A stretch of DNA of 48,116 bases from Paenibacillus sp. JCM 10914 (GCF_001315105.1 NZ_BAZR01000036.1:1-48116), one strand, 5' to 3'; shown: positions 35,496 through 44,418, counted from the stretch's first letter. Notes: generated from the sequence alone by a model not told the origin. Numbers and translations: made by a program.

Positions 35496-37168
35496 ATGGG
35501 GTTTCACGAACCGATTCATATACTGTTGGTAGATGACCGCCCGGAAAACTTACTTGCGCTTGAGGCTGTTCTGGACAGTGAGATGTATACGCTGATAAAG
35601 GCTACATCGGGGGAAGAAGCTTTGCGTTATCTCCTGAAGTATGACTTTGCCGTTATTGTTCTAGATGTTCAAATGCCCGGCATGGACGGGATCGAGACGG
35701 CGAGGTTGATCAAGGCAAGAGACAAAACCAAGGACATCCCGATCATATTTATATCCGCGAACAGCAAGGAAGCCGAGCATCTCTTTGCGGGATACTCTGC
35801 TGGAGCGATCGATTATATGGTTAAGCCGTTTATCCCTCAAATCTTGAAGTCGAAGATCGAGGGTTTTGTCGATATGTACCAGACGAACAACCGGATCAAA
35901 GCGCAATCTATGCAGCTGCACCAGAAGACGCAGGAGCTCGAGAAGATCAACCAGGAACTTATTATTGCGAAGGAAGCTGCAGAAAGCGCAGTAAAGGCTA
36001 AGACCGAATTCCTCGCCATGATGAGTCATGAGATTCGGACCCCGATGAATGGTGTGATTGGCATGATTGATTTGCTGATGGACAGTGATCTTCAGGATGA
36101 GCAGCGTGAATATACTTCCATTATCCGTAACAGTGCGGATGCATTAATTACGATTATTAATGACATTCTGGATTTCTCCAAGATGGAATCCGGCAAAATG
36201 GAGCTCGAGGAATACCCGTTTGATCTGAGATCCTGTATTCAGGAAGTGTTCGGACTCTTCTCCGGGGAAGCCTCCAAGAAGAATTTGAAGCTGTCCTACT
36301 TCATTGAGGACCGTATACCGGCTATGGTGTTTGGCGATATGGGCCGACTTCGGCAGGTGCTGATGAATCTGGTGTCCAATGCGCTGAAATTCACAAATGA
36401 AGGAGGGGTCTATCTCGTTGCTTCTCTCGCAAATGTGGAGGGTAACAGATTAACGCTCGAATTTACGGTGAAGGATACGGGGATTGGCATATCTGCGGAC
36501 AAAATCGATCGCTTGTTCAAACCGTTCTCACAGCTCGACTCCTCTATGACACGTCGTTACGGGGGGACGGGTCTTGGTTTGGCTATCAGTAAATCACTTG
36601 TGCAGTTAATGGGTGGAGACATCACAGTGGAATCCCAAGAGAAGAAGGGAGCCACCTTCGTCTTCACGATATGTGTTCAGACGTTCGAGGATGAAGACCA
36701 GAGATTGCTCGAAGACGACTATAACGTTAAATTGCGGGTTCATGGCGAGAGCCAGCCCAATATTCTAGTAGTGGACGATCATCGATTAATCGGAAGTTGT
36801 TGGACAGTATACTCGGGAAGATGGGAATCAAGGCCGATATGGCTGAGAACGGTAAGCAGGCTGTCGAGATGGTGGTTGAAGGCTCCACATTCTACGATAT
36901 GATCTTTATGGATCTACAGATGCCCGTGATGGATGGCCTGGAAGCAGCAAGACAGATCCGTCAACGCTTACCTCACCAATACAATCCGGTCATGGTGGCG
37001 ATGACAGCTAATGTGATGGAGGGTATCCAGAAACGCTGCAACGAGGCGGGGATGAACGAATATATAAGTAAGCCTGTCAAGATTAATTGCGTTAAACATC
37101 TATTATTACGCTATACTGCGGATGATTTTGATGGGAGCTCCGAGTTCTATAGGTTGAGTAGTGGATAG
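35496..37168 (+). CDS. Soluble hybrid histidine kinase (REC-HisKA-HATPase-REC), frameshifted as read
   Basis: A cytosolic kinase without membrane segments or a sensor domain. It has an N-terminal receiver (Asp57 in VIVLDVQMPGMDG, Lys in YMVKPF), a coiled linker ~125-165, HisKA with His178 in MMSHEIRTPMN, HATPase_c (DTGIGIS, GTGLGLAIS) and a C-terminal receiver (MDLQMPVMDG, ISKPVK). Frame is lost near 36785 (CATCGATTAATCGG lacks one A; restoring it gives HRINRKLL) and the repaired protein has 557 aa. AGTAGGAGG precedes the ATG. It sits between rsbM and rsbV; the input receiver suggests it relays a signal from another kinase, possibly the rsbK-like protein. This role is inferred. Confidence 0.85.
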
Positions 37169-37197
37169 AAGTGGAATGATTGAAATGGGCAATTGTT

Positions 37198-37223
37198 GTT
37201 TCAAGTATTGTGATATGGGGTTA
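37198..37223 (+). promoter_or_regulatory. SigB-type promoter before rsbV
   Basis: GTTTCA (37198-37203), a 14-base spacer and GGGTTA (37218-37223) lie about 40 bases upstream of rsbV. It fits the SigB consensus well and would make rsbV-rsbW-sigB self-activating, as in other Bacillales. Confidence 0.75.
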
Positions 37224-37263
37224 TTCAAAGAGAACACATTATTTTTTTTGGGAGAGAGTGTCT

Positions 37264-37587
37264 ATGAATACGAAAACCAATGATAAGTTCAATGCTAAGA
37301 CTCAGATGAGCGAGGGTGTATGCACCGTTTATTTGAGCGGTGAACTTGATCTTTCCGTTGCCCCAGACTTTCGTCTCGTGATGGAGCCGCTTGTCGGCAA
37401 TACCGAAGTGGATTTAATCGTCAACATGAAAGACATGACATATATTGATAGTACGGGTATTGGAATTCTTCTGTCGATCCTCAAAGCCAGACATGGTATG
37501 GAAGGTCGCTTCGCAGTCGAGGAAGTTCCAACGCAAATTCAAAAGCTGTTCGATATGACCGGTATTGCGAAGTTCTTTCAGACGTAA
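37264..37587 (+). CDS. rsbV: Anti-sigma factor antagonist RsbV
   Basis: A 107-aa STAS-domain protein. Ser63 in the conserved YIDSTGIGILL motif is the residue RsbW phosphorylates. In its unphosphorylated form it binds RsbW and releases SigB. ATG 37264 is chosen over earlier in-frame codons because GGGAGAGAG lies just upstream, and the SigB-type promoter ends before it. It is the first of the three core genes rsbV-rsbW-sigB. Confidence 0.92.
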   Translation: MNTKTNDKFNAKTQMSEGVCTVYLSGELDLSVAPDFRLVMEPLVGNTEVDLIVNMKDMTYIDSTGIGILLSILKARHGMEGRFAVEEVPTQIQKLFDMTGIAKFFQT

Positions 37588-37621
37588 GAAGAAGATTCCC
37601 AATAGGAAAGGATAGAAAAGA

Positions 37622-38071
37622 ATGAATCCAGAAGTGCAAAAAATAACGTTAAACTTGCCTGCCAGCGCTGAATACGTTGATATTGTCCGATTGAATCTGT
37701 ATGGGATTGCCTCCAAGATGGGCTTTTCCTATGAGGAGATCGAGGATATGAAGGTAGCGGTTTCTGAAGCCTGCAACAACTCTGTGCTGTATGCTTACAG
37801 TCAAGAGGGTGGTATGGTCGAAGTCGTCTTTCAAGTAACAGATGAATCGATTTCCATTACGGTTCGAGACGAAGGGGAGAGTTTCGAAGGTGTGGGAGCG
37901 GTTGGCAACCGTACACTTCATGATAAGGATTTAGGCGAGGTTCAAGTGGGAGGTCTCGGCTTCTACTTGATGGAGGCGCTTATGGACGAGGTAAGCGTGA
38001 TTAATCAGTCCGGTCAGGGAACCTCAGTCACATTAATCAAACGACTCGCAAGAAGCGAGGAGCGGGTATGA
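37622..38071 (+). CDS. rsbW: Anti-sigma factor and serine kinase RsbW
   Basis: A 149-aa GHKL-fold kinase with the N-box SEACNNSVLYAY, VRDEGESF (G1) and GGLGFYLMEAL (G2). It would hold SigB inactive and phosphorylate RsbV. AAAGGATAG precedes the start. Its stop overlaps the sigB start (ATGA), so inhibitor and sigma factor are made together. Confidence 0.93.
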   Translation: MNPEVQKITLNLPASAEYVDIVRLNLYGIASKMGFSYEEIEDMKVAVSEACNNSVLYAYSQEGGMVEVVFQVTDESISITVRDEGESFEGVGAVGNRTLHDKDLGEVQVGGLGFYLMEALMDEVSVINQSGQGTSVTLIKRLARSEERV

Positions 38072-38837
38072 GCAATAAGGTGACTCCCCCAGAGTCCAAG
38101 GAAGAAGCAGTACGATTAATACAAGAATATCAGCAGACGAAGGATAATGAGATAGCCACCGTGCTGATTCAGAAGTATGAACCCATGGTAAAGATGGCAG
38201 CGGGAAAGATCGCCCGCAACCGCCAGATCTGTATGAGGATCTGTATCAGGTGGGTCAGATGGCTTTGATCCGATTGCTTCAACAGTATGACATTAGCTTG
38301 GGGATTCCCTTCGAGCCCTATGCGATGAAGAGCATGATCGGTCATATGAAGAATTTTCTGCGTGACAAATCATGGTATATTCAAGTGCCTAGACGTATTA
38401 AGGAGAAGGGCGCTCTGGTGCAGCAAGCGATTGATGAACTGATGGTGAAGCTGGAAAGATCACCAGATGTCAAAGAGATTGCTGCGTACTTAGATTTATC
38501 CGTCGAGGAAACGGTGGAAGTGCTGGCCGGACGTGAATGCTATCATTACGTATCATTAGATTCCCCGTTATCTCAAGAAGATACAGGAGCAACTTTAGGT
38601 GAATTAATCAGTTCCGACGTAAATGACTTTGATTCAGTAGAGAAGCGAATGGATCTTCAGCAAGCCATGAGTCAGCTGAAGGAACAGGAGCAGAAAGTAT
38701 TGCTGCTTGCTTTCCAGGAAGGTCAATCGCAGCGAGCAATTGCTCAGAGACTCGGTGTATCCCAGATGAGCGTCTCCAGAATCCAGAAACGAGCCACCGA
38801 GAAATTAAAACAGATTATGTCGAGCTCTTCTTACTGA
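38068..38837 (+). CDS. sigB: General stress sigma factor SigB, frameshifted as read
   Basis: SigB-type sigma-70 with region 2 (YEDLYQVGQMALIRLLQQYD), region 3 (IQVPRRIKEKG...LERSPDVKEIAAYLDLSVEE) and region 4 (QSQRAIAQRLGVSQMSVSRIQKRA). Frame is lost at about 38225 in AACCGCCAGATC. One more C (CGCCCAGAT) restores NRPDLYEDL and a 256-aa protein, the normal size. As read, region 2 onwards would not be translated with the start, so a real mutation would abolish SigB. The context of an intact cluster argues for a sequence error. Confidence 0.9.
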
Positions 38838-38878
38838 TATGAACGAGCCTGGATCTGATATTCGCACCGTTAAATAAG

Positions 38879-38917
38879 GCACGCTTATTCTCATTATGGG
38901 AAGAGCGTGTTTTTTTG
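38879..38917 (+). terminator. Terminator after sigB
   Basis: CACGCTT pairs with AAGAGCGTG-type sequence, followed by seven T. Confidence 0.75.
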
Positions 38918-38969
38918 GGAATTGAAACGTAAGAGCTTTGAAGATCAAGCACGAAGGGAATGAGCCGAG

Positions 38970-39956
38970 TTGCTAGAGGCGGGCCGTATGGAGGGGCAGG
39001 ATATATATACTCTCGCTGGAGGATGGGAGTGGTATGACGTTCGAGTTGGGGGCTTCAAGTCGGAGTTGATCGGTGAATGGAAGATTCACGATCCATATAC
39101 GATGGAATGGCTGGATCTTGCTGCTACGCTTGAAGGTCGGGACTATCTATCCGTGCGTTATAAGGACGGCGTTGAGCCGGTTCTTATGGGCTCGCTGCTC
39201 TATGTGGTTACAGAAGAAGGTAAGAATCAGCAGATCCCCGAACAGTTCTACTTCTATGCCGACGGTTCAGTGTTGATTACGATCAATCTGGACGATCATA
39301 CGCGCCGTAGTATGGCTAAATCGGAGAGAGTATCGATGCTCCATCAATGCGAGCGTCCGGTAGAGGGATTATTTGTGTTGGCCCGAACAATCTTACATTA
39401 TTACCATACAGGCATGGACCGGTTTGAGGTGAACTTACGTCAGGTGGAGGCTAGGATGAGGGAGCGGAACCGGAGGACCTTAATGGATGCGATATTAACG
39501 GCTCGGTTCGAACTGCTCGATTGGAGCAATCGTTTTATTCCGTTTCAAGAACTTCTGGCAGCTTCGAGAGAAGGGTATCATGACAGTCTCGATGATAGTC
39601 GTGCATTTAATCAGCTCCAATACAGAGTAGAAAGGCTGGGGCAATTAATCCATCATTATGAACGAGAAATCGATACCTTGGTCTCAATTGATGATGCAAT
39701 TTCCGGTTTTCGCGGAAATGAAATTATGAAGACGTTGACCATCTTCACGGTTGTATTTACTCCGGCTACGGTCATTGGTGCGGTATGGGGAATGAACTTC
39801 GAGAATTTACCGGGAATTGAGACGCCGTGGGGGTTTATCGTGGTTACGGGTATTACGCTTGCCTGGATGGGGGGCATGTACTGGTGGTTGCGTACGAAGG
39901 GGTGGACAGGAGATCTGCTCAGGGTGAAGGCCAGGAAGAAGAACAAGAACATATAA
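38970..39956 (+). CDS. CorA-family magnesium/divalent-metal transporter
   Basis: A 328-aa protein with a large N-terminal cytoplasmic domain, a long helical stalk (residues ~130-255) and two C-terminal membrane helices. The GMN signature of CorA channels lies at the end of the first helix, in AVWGMNFENLP. It is about as long as typical CorA. The start is TTG 38970 with GAAGGGA upstream, or ATG 38988 with GAGGCGGG close to it. It follows the sigB terminator and appears to be read separately. Confidence 0.82.
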   Translation: MLEAGRMEGQDIYTLAGGWEWYDVRVGGFKSELIGEWKIHDPYTMEWLDLAATLEGRDYLSVRYKDGVEPVLMGSLLYVVTEEGKNQQIPEQFYFYADGSVLITINLDDHTRRSMAKSERVSMLHQCERPVEGLFVLARTILHYYHTGMDRFEVNLRQVEARMRERNRRTLMDAILTARFELLDWSNRFIPFQELLAASREGYHDSLDDSRAFNQLQYRVERLGQLIHHYEREIDTLVSIDDAISGFRGNEIMKTLTIFTVVFTPATVIGAVWGMNFENLPGIETPWGFIVVTGITLAWMGGMYWWLRTKGWTGDLLRVKARKKNKNI

Positions 39957-39970
39957 GAATAAGGATAAGA

Positions 39971-40028
39971 ACAAGCAAGAGCCCGGCATCAGACCTTTTC
40001 TGGAATGATGATTGGGCTCTTGTTTGTA
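39971..40028. terminator. Terminator between corA and the DUF5665 gene
   Basis: ACAAGCAAGAGCCC pairs with GGGCTCTTGTTTGT over 14 positions with one mismatch. Likely used from both sides. Confidence 0.75.
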
Positions 40029-40051
40029 AGCAGGCAGTGTGCACATGAGCA

Positions 40052-40399
40052 TTACTGCTGCGATTGATTAATATACCCCAACAGATTAGAAATGAAATCC
40101 CCGATCATGGGCACATTCACAAAGTAACTAAGAATATAACCCAATAGTCCGAGCACGATGGCTGTTCCGACGGTTAAGCCTAATCCGCGTGATAAGCCTG
40201 CCACGAGGTTGGCAACAATGCGCTTTTTGGGATTCATATAATGATCGATCAGATCTTTCATCTCAGATTTCTCTAATGTATTAGCAATTTGATCGAGCCT
40301 TGTATTCAGTTTCTTCACTTCATGCCTCAATTCAAAAGGATGTTCTTGGATGTCGTGACGACGCTTGACGCCTGTGTCATACGGATTGGCTTTACTCAT
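40052..40399 (-). CDS. DUF5665-type membrane protein
   Basis: A 115-aa protein with a helical, charged N-terminal half (LRHEVKKLNTRLDQIANTLEKSEMKDLIDHYMNPKKRI), then a Gly-rich hydrophobic region (NLVAGLSRGLGLTVGTAIVLGLLGYILS) and an amphipathic end. This pattern fits DUF5665 proteins of Bacillales. AGTAGGGGAT precedes the ATG. It lies downstream of the YtxH-like gene on the same strand, beyond a terminator. Function unknown. Confidence 0.75.
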   Translation of the reverse strand: MSKANPYDTGVKRRHDIQEHPFELRHEVKKLNTRLDQIANTLEKSEMKDLIDHYMNPKKRIVANLVAGLSRGLGLTVGTAIVLGLLGYILSYFVNVPMIGDFISNLLGYINQSQQ

Positions 40400-40490
40400 C
40401 GGATATCCCCTACTTTCTATTCAGATACATCGTGTCATTGCTGCGCTCAAATCCATATCATAGATGTAGTTACGTATACGGAACTGGCAC

Positions 40491-40523
40491 AAAAATAGCC
40501 AGCTTTGTCAGCTGGCTATTTCA
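40491..40523 (-). terminator. Terminator after the YtxH-like gene
   Basis: Read on the reverse strand, AAATAGCCAGCT pairs with AGCTGGCTATTT, followed by T. Confidence 0.85.
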
Positions 40524-40538
40524 TAAACACCGGAATGC

Positions 40539-40979
40539 TTAATTCGGTGTCGATTTAAGTTCACGGCTGACTTCATCCGAAGTTTGGATAGCCTTGTCTC
40601 GCACATCCTTGGAAGCGGCCGACACTTCTTCCGAAACGTCCTTGGACACATGAGATATGTCCTGTGACAAGCCGGCAGATGCTTCTTTTACGCTGGACAT
40701 AATGCTTTGGCGCCCTTCATTGACTGTTGTCATCACATCCGATGCTTTGCTTCCAACCGTTTTTGCCAATTCCGATGCCTTGTCGCCCACAGTGGATGCC
40801 ACTTCCTTCGTTTTATCTGTAACTTGATGCATCTTCTCGGAGAGATCACCCCGGAGTTCCCGGCCTGGTTTTGGAGCAAACAGCAAGGCGGCTGCCGCAC
40901 CTACCAAAGCACCGATAAAAGCACCCTTGAAAAATGTAGATCCACTCTGTACTTGTTGTTCCTGTTCTGTGTGATTCAT
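40539..40979 (-). CDS. YtxH-like general-stress protein
   Basis: A 146-aa protein with the YtxH N-terminal pattern: one short Gly/Ala-rich membrane helix (FFKGAFIGALVGAAAALLFAPKPGRELR) and then a long helical tail rich in Lys, Ser and Glu with 11-residue-like repeats (for example DKTKEVASTVGDKASELAKTVGSKASD), as in LEA-like stress proteins. ATG 40979 with AAAGGAG 8 bases upstream is better than GTG 40988. In B. subtilis ytxH lies with ytxG under SigB; here the two lie on opposite sides of the sigB locus. Confidence 0.85.
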   Translation of the reverse strand: MNHTEQEQQVQSGSTFFKGAFIGALVGAAAALLFAPKPGRELRGDLSEKMHQVTDKTKEVASTVGDKASELAKTVGSKASDVMTTVNEGRQSIMSSVKEASAGLSQDISHVSKDVSEEVSAASKDVRDKAIQTSDEVSRELKSTPN

Positions 40980-41034
40980 AACTTTCACTCCTTTTAGTTA
41001 ATATAATAGGGTTAACATATGGACACGCGAGCAT

Positions 41035-41292
41035 TTAGACTGCGCGTCTTAACAATCTGGCAACTAGACCAAGAAGGAAGACGAAGATGGCTGTACCAAT
41101 GATGGCCGGTACGATTGCGAACTCACCAATAATGGGTCCCCATGCTCCAAAGAGCCATGGCCCTAGCCATGCACCGACAAATCCTGCAATCATGGCCCCG
41201 ATAACTCCCCCCGGCATTTCATGGCCGGCGAGCGCATCTCCGATAATCCCGATAATCATGGCCATGACGATACTGATGATGATTCCCCACAT
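41035..41292 (-). CDS. GlsB/YeaQ/YmgE-family stress membrane protein
   Basis: An 85-aa, very hydrophobic protein with three helices and many Gly (SIVMAMIIGIIGDALAG, GVIGAMIAGFVGAWLG, ...AIFVFLLGLVARLLRR), the pattern of the transglycosylase-associated/GlsB family that is often stress-induced. AAAGGAGG lies before the ATG. It is followed by the YtxH-like gene 56 bases on, probably on one transcript. Confidence 0.88.
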   Translation of the reverse strand: MWGIIISIVMAMIIGIIGDALAGHEMPGGVIGAMIAGFVGAWLGPWLFGAWGPIIGEFAIVPAIIGTAIFVFLLGLVARLLRRAV

Positions 41293-41577
41293 AAGATTAG
41301 CCTCCTTTATCAGAGCAATGTCTTTCGAGTGGGCTTGCTTATCTCGTAATTAAACGTGTAGTCACATCCTGAAACAGTACAGACTGAATCTGGAAATAAT
41401 TCAAGTTGTCCATCCGATATGGAATATATCCTGCTGATATTTGCAAAATTTTGTACTATACTAAAAGGCGGATTGGCTTAATAACATTCAATTTAAGGCT
41501 CATTTGACGATAAGAAGATGCGGATACAATGTAAAAAAACGTTGATATATAAGCCTATATAGAGGGAGTCAGACAAC

Positions 41578-42582
41578 ATGGAGACCGTATTGGTGAAAGA
41601 ATACAGGGCTGATATTATGGAGTGTGTCCACAAAGGACATATATGTGTCGTGAATGAATGGGGGGGGATTGAAGCATACGTTGGCGATCCCCATTATGTG
41701 GCGTTTACACGATCTTCTGCAAAGCCGCTGCAGGCGATCCCGGCCATCCGAGCGGGGCTGGTTGATTATTATCATCTAGGTCAGGAAGAAATAGCACTGA
41801 TGACAGCATCCCACCGTGGTGAGCCTGCGCATATCGAGATGCTGGAGCGTTTCGCTCAAAAGGCAGGTATTGATCGCAACCTTATGATATGTGCTCCCAG
41901 TTGGCCGCTTGATGAGGAGAGCAAGCATCAGCTTATAAGAAGCGGGGGCGATAAGAGCAGATGGTATCATAACTGTTCTGGCAAGCATTATGGTATGCTG
42001 GCATATTGCCAAATGGCAGGGTATCCGTTGCAAGGATATGAACAGCCAGAGCATCCTTTGCAGCAGGAAATCTTGAGATGTATATCCGACTTAAGCGGGA
42101 TGAAGCAAGCGGATGTTGCATTAGGAACGGACGGCTGTGGTCTTCCGGTATTCGCGATGCCGCTCTCGGCACTGGCGACAGCTTACATGAAGCTTGCTAC
42201 TCCAGAGCAGATTGAAGACGCTTCGACAAGAACAGCGGTTCAGATCATTACGAGCGCGATGCATGCTTCTCCCTATATGGTTGCTGGAAGAGACAAGGTA
42301 GATACGCTGCTGTTAGAAGATGATAACATCGTGTCCAAAGGTGGCTTCAAAGGCGTGTATTGTTTTGGTCTGAAGCGGGAGCGACTGGGAATCGCGTTCA
42401 AAATTGCGGATGGCTCTGAAGAGGAATGGGGATGGATTATCGAATCCATTCTGGATCAACTCGGTTATGCCCATCAAGAGACTATTCAGAAACTGCAGGC
42501 TGCCTTTCCCAAAGAGCTTCTTAATGATGAGGGCCAACAAGTCGGCAGAGCAGAGACGGAGTTTACGCTGAATCGATCATAG
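41578..42582 (+). CDS. Asparaginase (Rhizobium etli type, asparaginase II superfamily)
   Basis: Hydrolyses L-asparagine to aspartate and ammonia. The 334-aa protein lacks the motifs of E. coli AnsA/AnsB but has those of the R. etli-type family: TRSSAKPLQAIP near the N-terminus, the Ser-Lys pair in HNCSGKHYGML, and GTDGCGLPVFAMPL with conserved Cys. AGAGGGAG precedes the ATG. It stands alone between the stress block and a pirin gene. No signal peptide is present, so it should be cytosolic. Confidence 0.88.
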   Translation: METVLVKEYRADIMECVHKGHICVVNEWGGIEAYVGDPHYVAFTRSSAKPLQAIPAIRAGLVDYYHLGQEEIALMTASHRGEPAHIEMLERFAQKAGIDRNLMICAPSWPLDEESKHQLIRSGGDKSRWYHNCSGKHYGMLAYCQMAGYPLQGYEQPEHPLQQEILRCISDLSGMKQADVALGTDGCGLPVFAMPLSALATAYMKLATPEQIEDASTRTAVQIITSAMHASPYMVAGRDKVDTLLLEDDNIVSKGGFKGVYCFGLKRERLGIAFKIADGSEEEWGWIIESILDQLGYAHQETIQKLQAAFPKELLNDEGQQVGRAETEFTLNRS

Positions 42583-42665
42583 GCTTGAATACGCCATGAT
42601 TAATATAAAATCCGCCGGGGTATTAGATAGTAGTGCACTAAATCTAATGGCGGAGGTGACCGGGC

Positions 42666-43385
42666 ATGATTAAGATCATGACGGCTGCAGAGAGACATAC
42701 AACCCATGAAGACGGGATACACAGTGAATATAATTTTTCATTCGGAGATTACGAAGATCCTCATAACGAGCATTTCGGAAGCTTACTGGCACATAACGAG
42801 TATGTGCTGAAGCCGACAGAGGGGTTTGAACGCAAGCTTCATCATGATCTGGTGATCGTTCATCTCGTGCTGGAAGGCTCCCTGTTGTACGAGGATGACA
42901 CAGGCAAGCACCTGGAGCTTACGCCCGGGTCGATCCATGTTGTGAATACCGGCTCAGGGGTGCATCATTCAGAGCATAATTCGTCAACCACGTCAGATAC
43001 AAGATACATCGAGATGTGGTTCTTGCCTACCGAGCCAGGACTTACACCGAGTCATCATCGAAGTGATTTCACATCGGAGCAGCAGCGTAACCAGTTGTTT
43101 CCGGTCATTGGATCAGGACATGGTGTACGAAGCTTGCCCAAATCGTTGGACGTTGTTATGTACAGCAGTCTGCTGGAGAAGGGCAAGGAGCTCAACTATC
43201 GCTTGGAGGAAGACCGGAGAATGCATGTCTATGTGGTGAACGGACATCTTCAAATTGAAGCGGAAGATGGTACGTTTGACATTGCGCCAGGTGACAGTGC
43301 GCGTATCAAACGACGTCAGAATCTTACCCTTCGCGGGAATTCCAACGAGGTAGCCACCCAATTGATCGTGGTTGAAATGCCCTAA
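42666..43385 (+). CDS. Pirin family protein (YhhW-like)
   Basis: A 239-aa bicupin. The N-terminal cupin carries the iron-site residues in HNEHFGS and HDLVIVHLVLEGSLLYEDDTG, with HSEHN further on. The C-terminal cupin is degenerate. Some YhhW-type pirins show quercetin 2,3-dioxygenase activity; the natural role is unclear. GGCGGAGG precedes the ATG. It has its own terminator. Confidence 0.88.
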   Translation: MIKIMTAAERHTTHEDGIHSEYNFSFGDYEDPHNEHFGSLLAHNEYVLKPTEGFERKLHHDLVIVHLVLEGSLLYEDDTGKHLELTPGSIHVVNTGSGVHHSEHNSSTTSDTRYIEMWFLPTEPGLTPSHHRSDFTSEQQRNQLFPVIGSGHGVRSLPKSLDVVMYSSLLEKGKELNYRLEEDRRMHVYVVNGHLQIEAEDGTFDIAPGDSARIKRRQNLTLRGNSNEVATQLIVVEMP

Positions 43386-43404
43386 TCTTATCGGAAGCAA
43401 GAAA

Positions 43405-43435
43405 AACCCCTGGAACGTCAAGTTCCAGGGGCTTT
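43405..43435. terminator. Terminator between the pirin and yfkK-like genes
   Basis: CCCCTGGAAC pairs with GTTCCAGGGG, with an A-run before and T after. Confidence 0.8.
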
Positions 43436-43475
43436 GTTCGTGGTTAGGTAAGTTTAGACGATGCAAGACGAGTTG

Positions 43476-43697
43476 TTAACCGCGTAGGCGACCGAGTTCG
43501 GACACCACCGCCTCTACTTCTGAAATGCTAAGATTCTGTTTACCGACCACCATTTCATACAGGTCATAAATATCATCATATTGGTTGACTGAAAAGGCGG
43601 AAGCTTGCATGGCTGCAGCGGTGGCCATACGAAGCTTGGATTTTATCTGCTCAATCATATACTCAACATTTGCTTGTGATTTCTCATTCAGATCCAT
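43476..43697 (-). CDS. YfkK-like DUF1128 protein
   Basis: A 73-aa all-helical soluble protein with the DUF1128 pattern: NVEYMIEQIKSKLRMATAAAMQASAFSVNQYDDIYDLYEMV, then VVSELGRLR. B. subtilis YfkK belongs here. GAGAGGATGG precedes the ATG. The function of the family is unknown. Confidence 0.88.
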   Translation of the reverse strand: MDLNEKSQANVEYMIEQIKSKLRMATAAAMQASAFSVNQYDDIYDLYEMVVGKQNLSISEVEAVVSELGRLRG

Positions 43698-43878
43698 TCA
43701 AAAACCATCCTCTCCCTGTGGGATATACGATTATCATCCCTGTATTGTATCATGTGGGCGCTATGTGGGCTAATATTTTTGCTTTGAGCGGACAGTATAG
43801 GTTAAAATCAGGAAAAAACCTGTACTTCACAAGGCTGGAAAGAGAGCATGGACGATGAATAAAGCGAGGAGGGCTGTC

Positions 43879-44418
43879 ATGAGTGAACAAGCTGGCAAGT
43901 TCCCAAGCACAGCTGCACCAAAAGTTAAAATGTCAAGCCAGGAGCTCGGTAACTTTTTTCGCGATATCGCCACGCGGCATATACTCAATAATCTGGTGTT
44001 TGTTTGCATTGGCACGGACCGTTCAACCGGTGATGCGCTCGGACCCTTGACGGGAAGCAAACTGCTTGAATACGGCTTTCCGCATGTGATCGGCAGTTTG
44101 CCCGAACCTTGCGACGCATTTAACTTTGAGTCCAGATTAAGCGGTATCTCCGAGCAGCAAACACTGATTGCGATTGATGCCTGTCTTGGTCAGCCGTCCT
44201 CTGTTGGGTATTACTTTACCTCGGAGGGACCGTTGACCCCAGCGCAATCTGTTGGAGGCAAACTTCCTCCGATCGGGGATTATAGCGTAGCGGCCGTCGT
44301 GAACACGATGGGTCCCAAAGCTTATTGGACCTTGCAGGTCACGTCTTTGCATCAGGTTATGCGGATGGCGGATCAGATCGCAAGGCAGGCAGCATCGGCC
44401 TTTGGCCTTAGTCCTTAA
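43879..44418 (+). CDS. yyaC: Spore protease YyaC
   Basis: A 179-aa protein of the YyaC family, related in fold to hydrogenase-maturation and germination (GPR) proteases. The conserved segments FVCIGTDRSTGDALGPLTG, AIDACLG and GDYSVAAVVNTMGPKAYWTLQ are present. It is found in endospore formers and expressed in the forespore, so it supports a spore-forming host. ATG 43879 is preferred to ATG 43855 because GAGGAGGG lies right before it. The substrate is unknown. Confidence 0.9.
   Translation: MSEQAGKFPSTAAPKVKMSSQELGNFFRDIATRHILNNLVFVCIGTDRSTGDALGPLTGSKLLEYGFPHVIGSLPEPCDAFNFESRLSGISEQQTLIAIDACLGQPSSVGYYFTSEGPLTPAQSVGGKLPPIGDYSVAAVVNTMGPKAYWTLQVTSLHQVMRMADQIARQAASAFGLSP

Noticed and set aside
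41360..41420. GTTTAA/GTTTCA elements upstream of the GlsB/YeaQ gene (reverse strand)
   Set aside because: No GGGTAT-like -10 lies 12-14 bases downstream of either.
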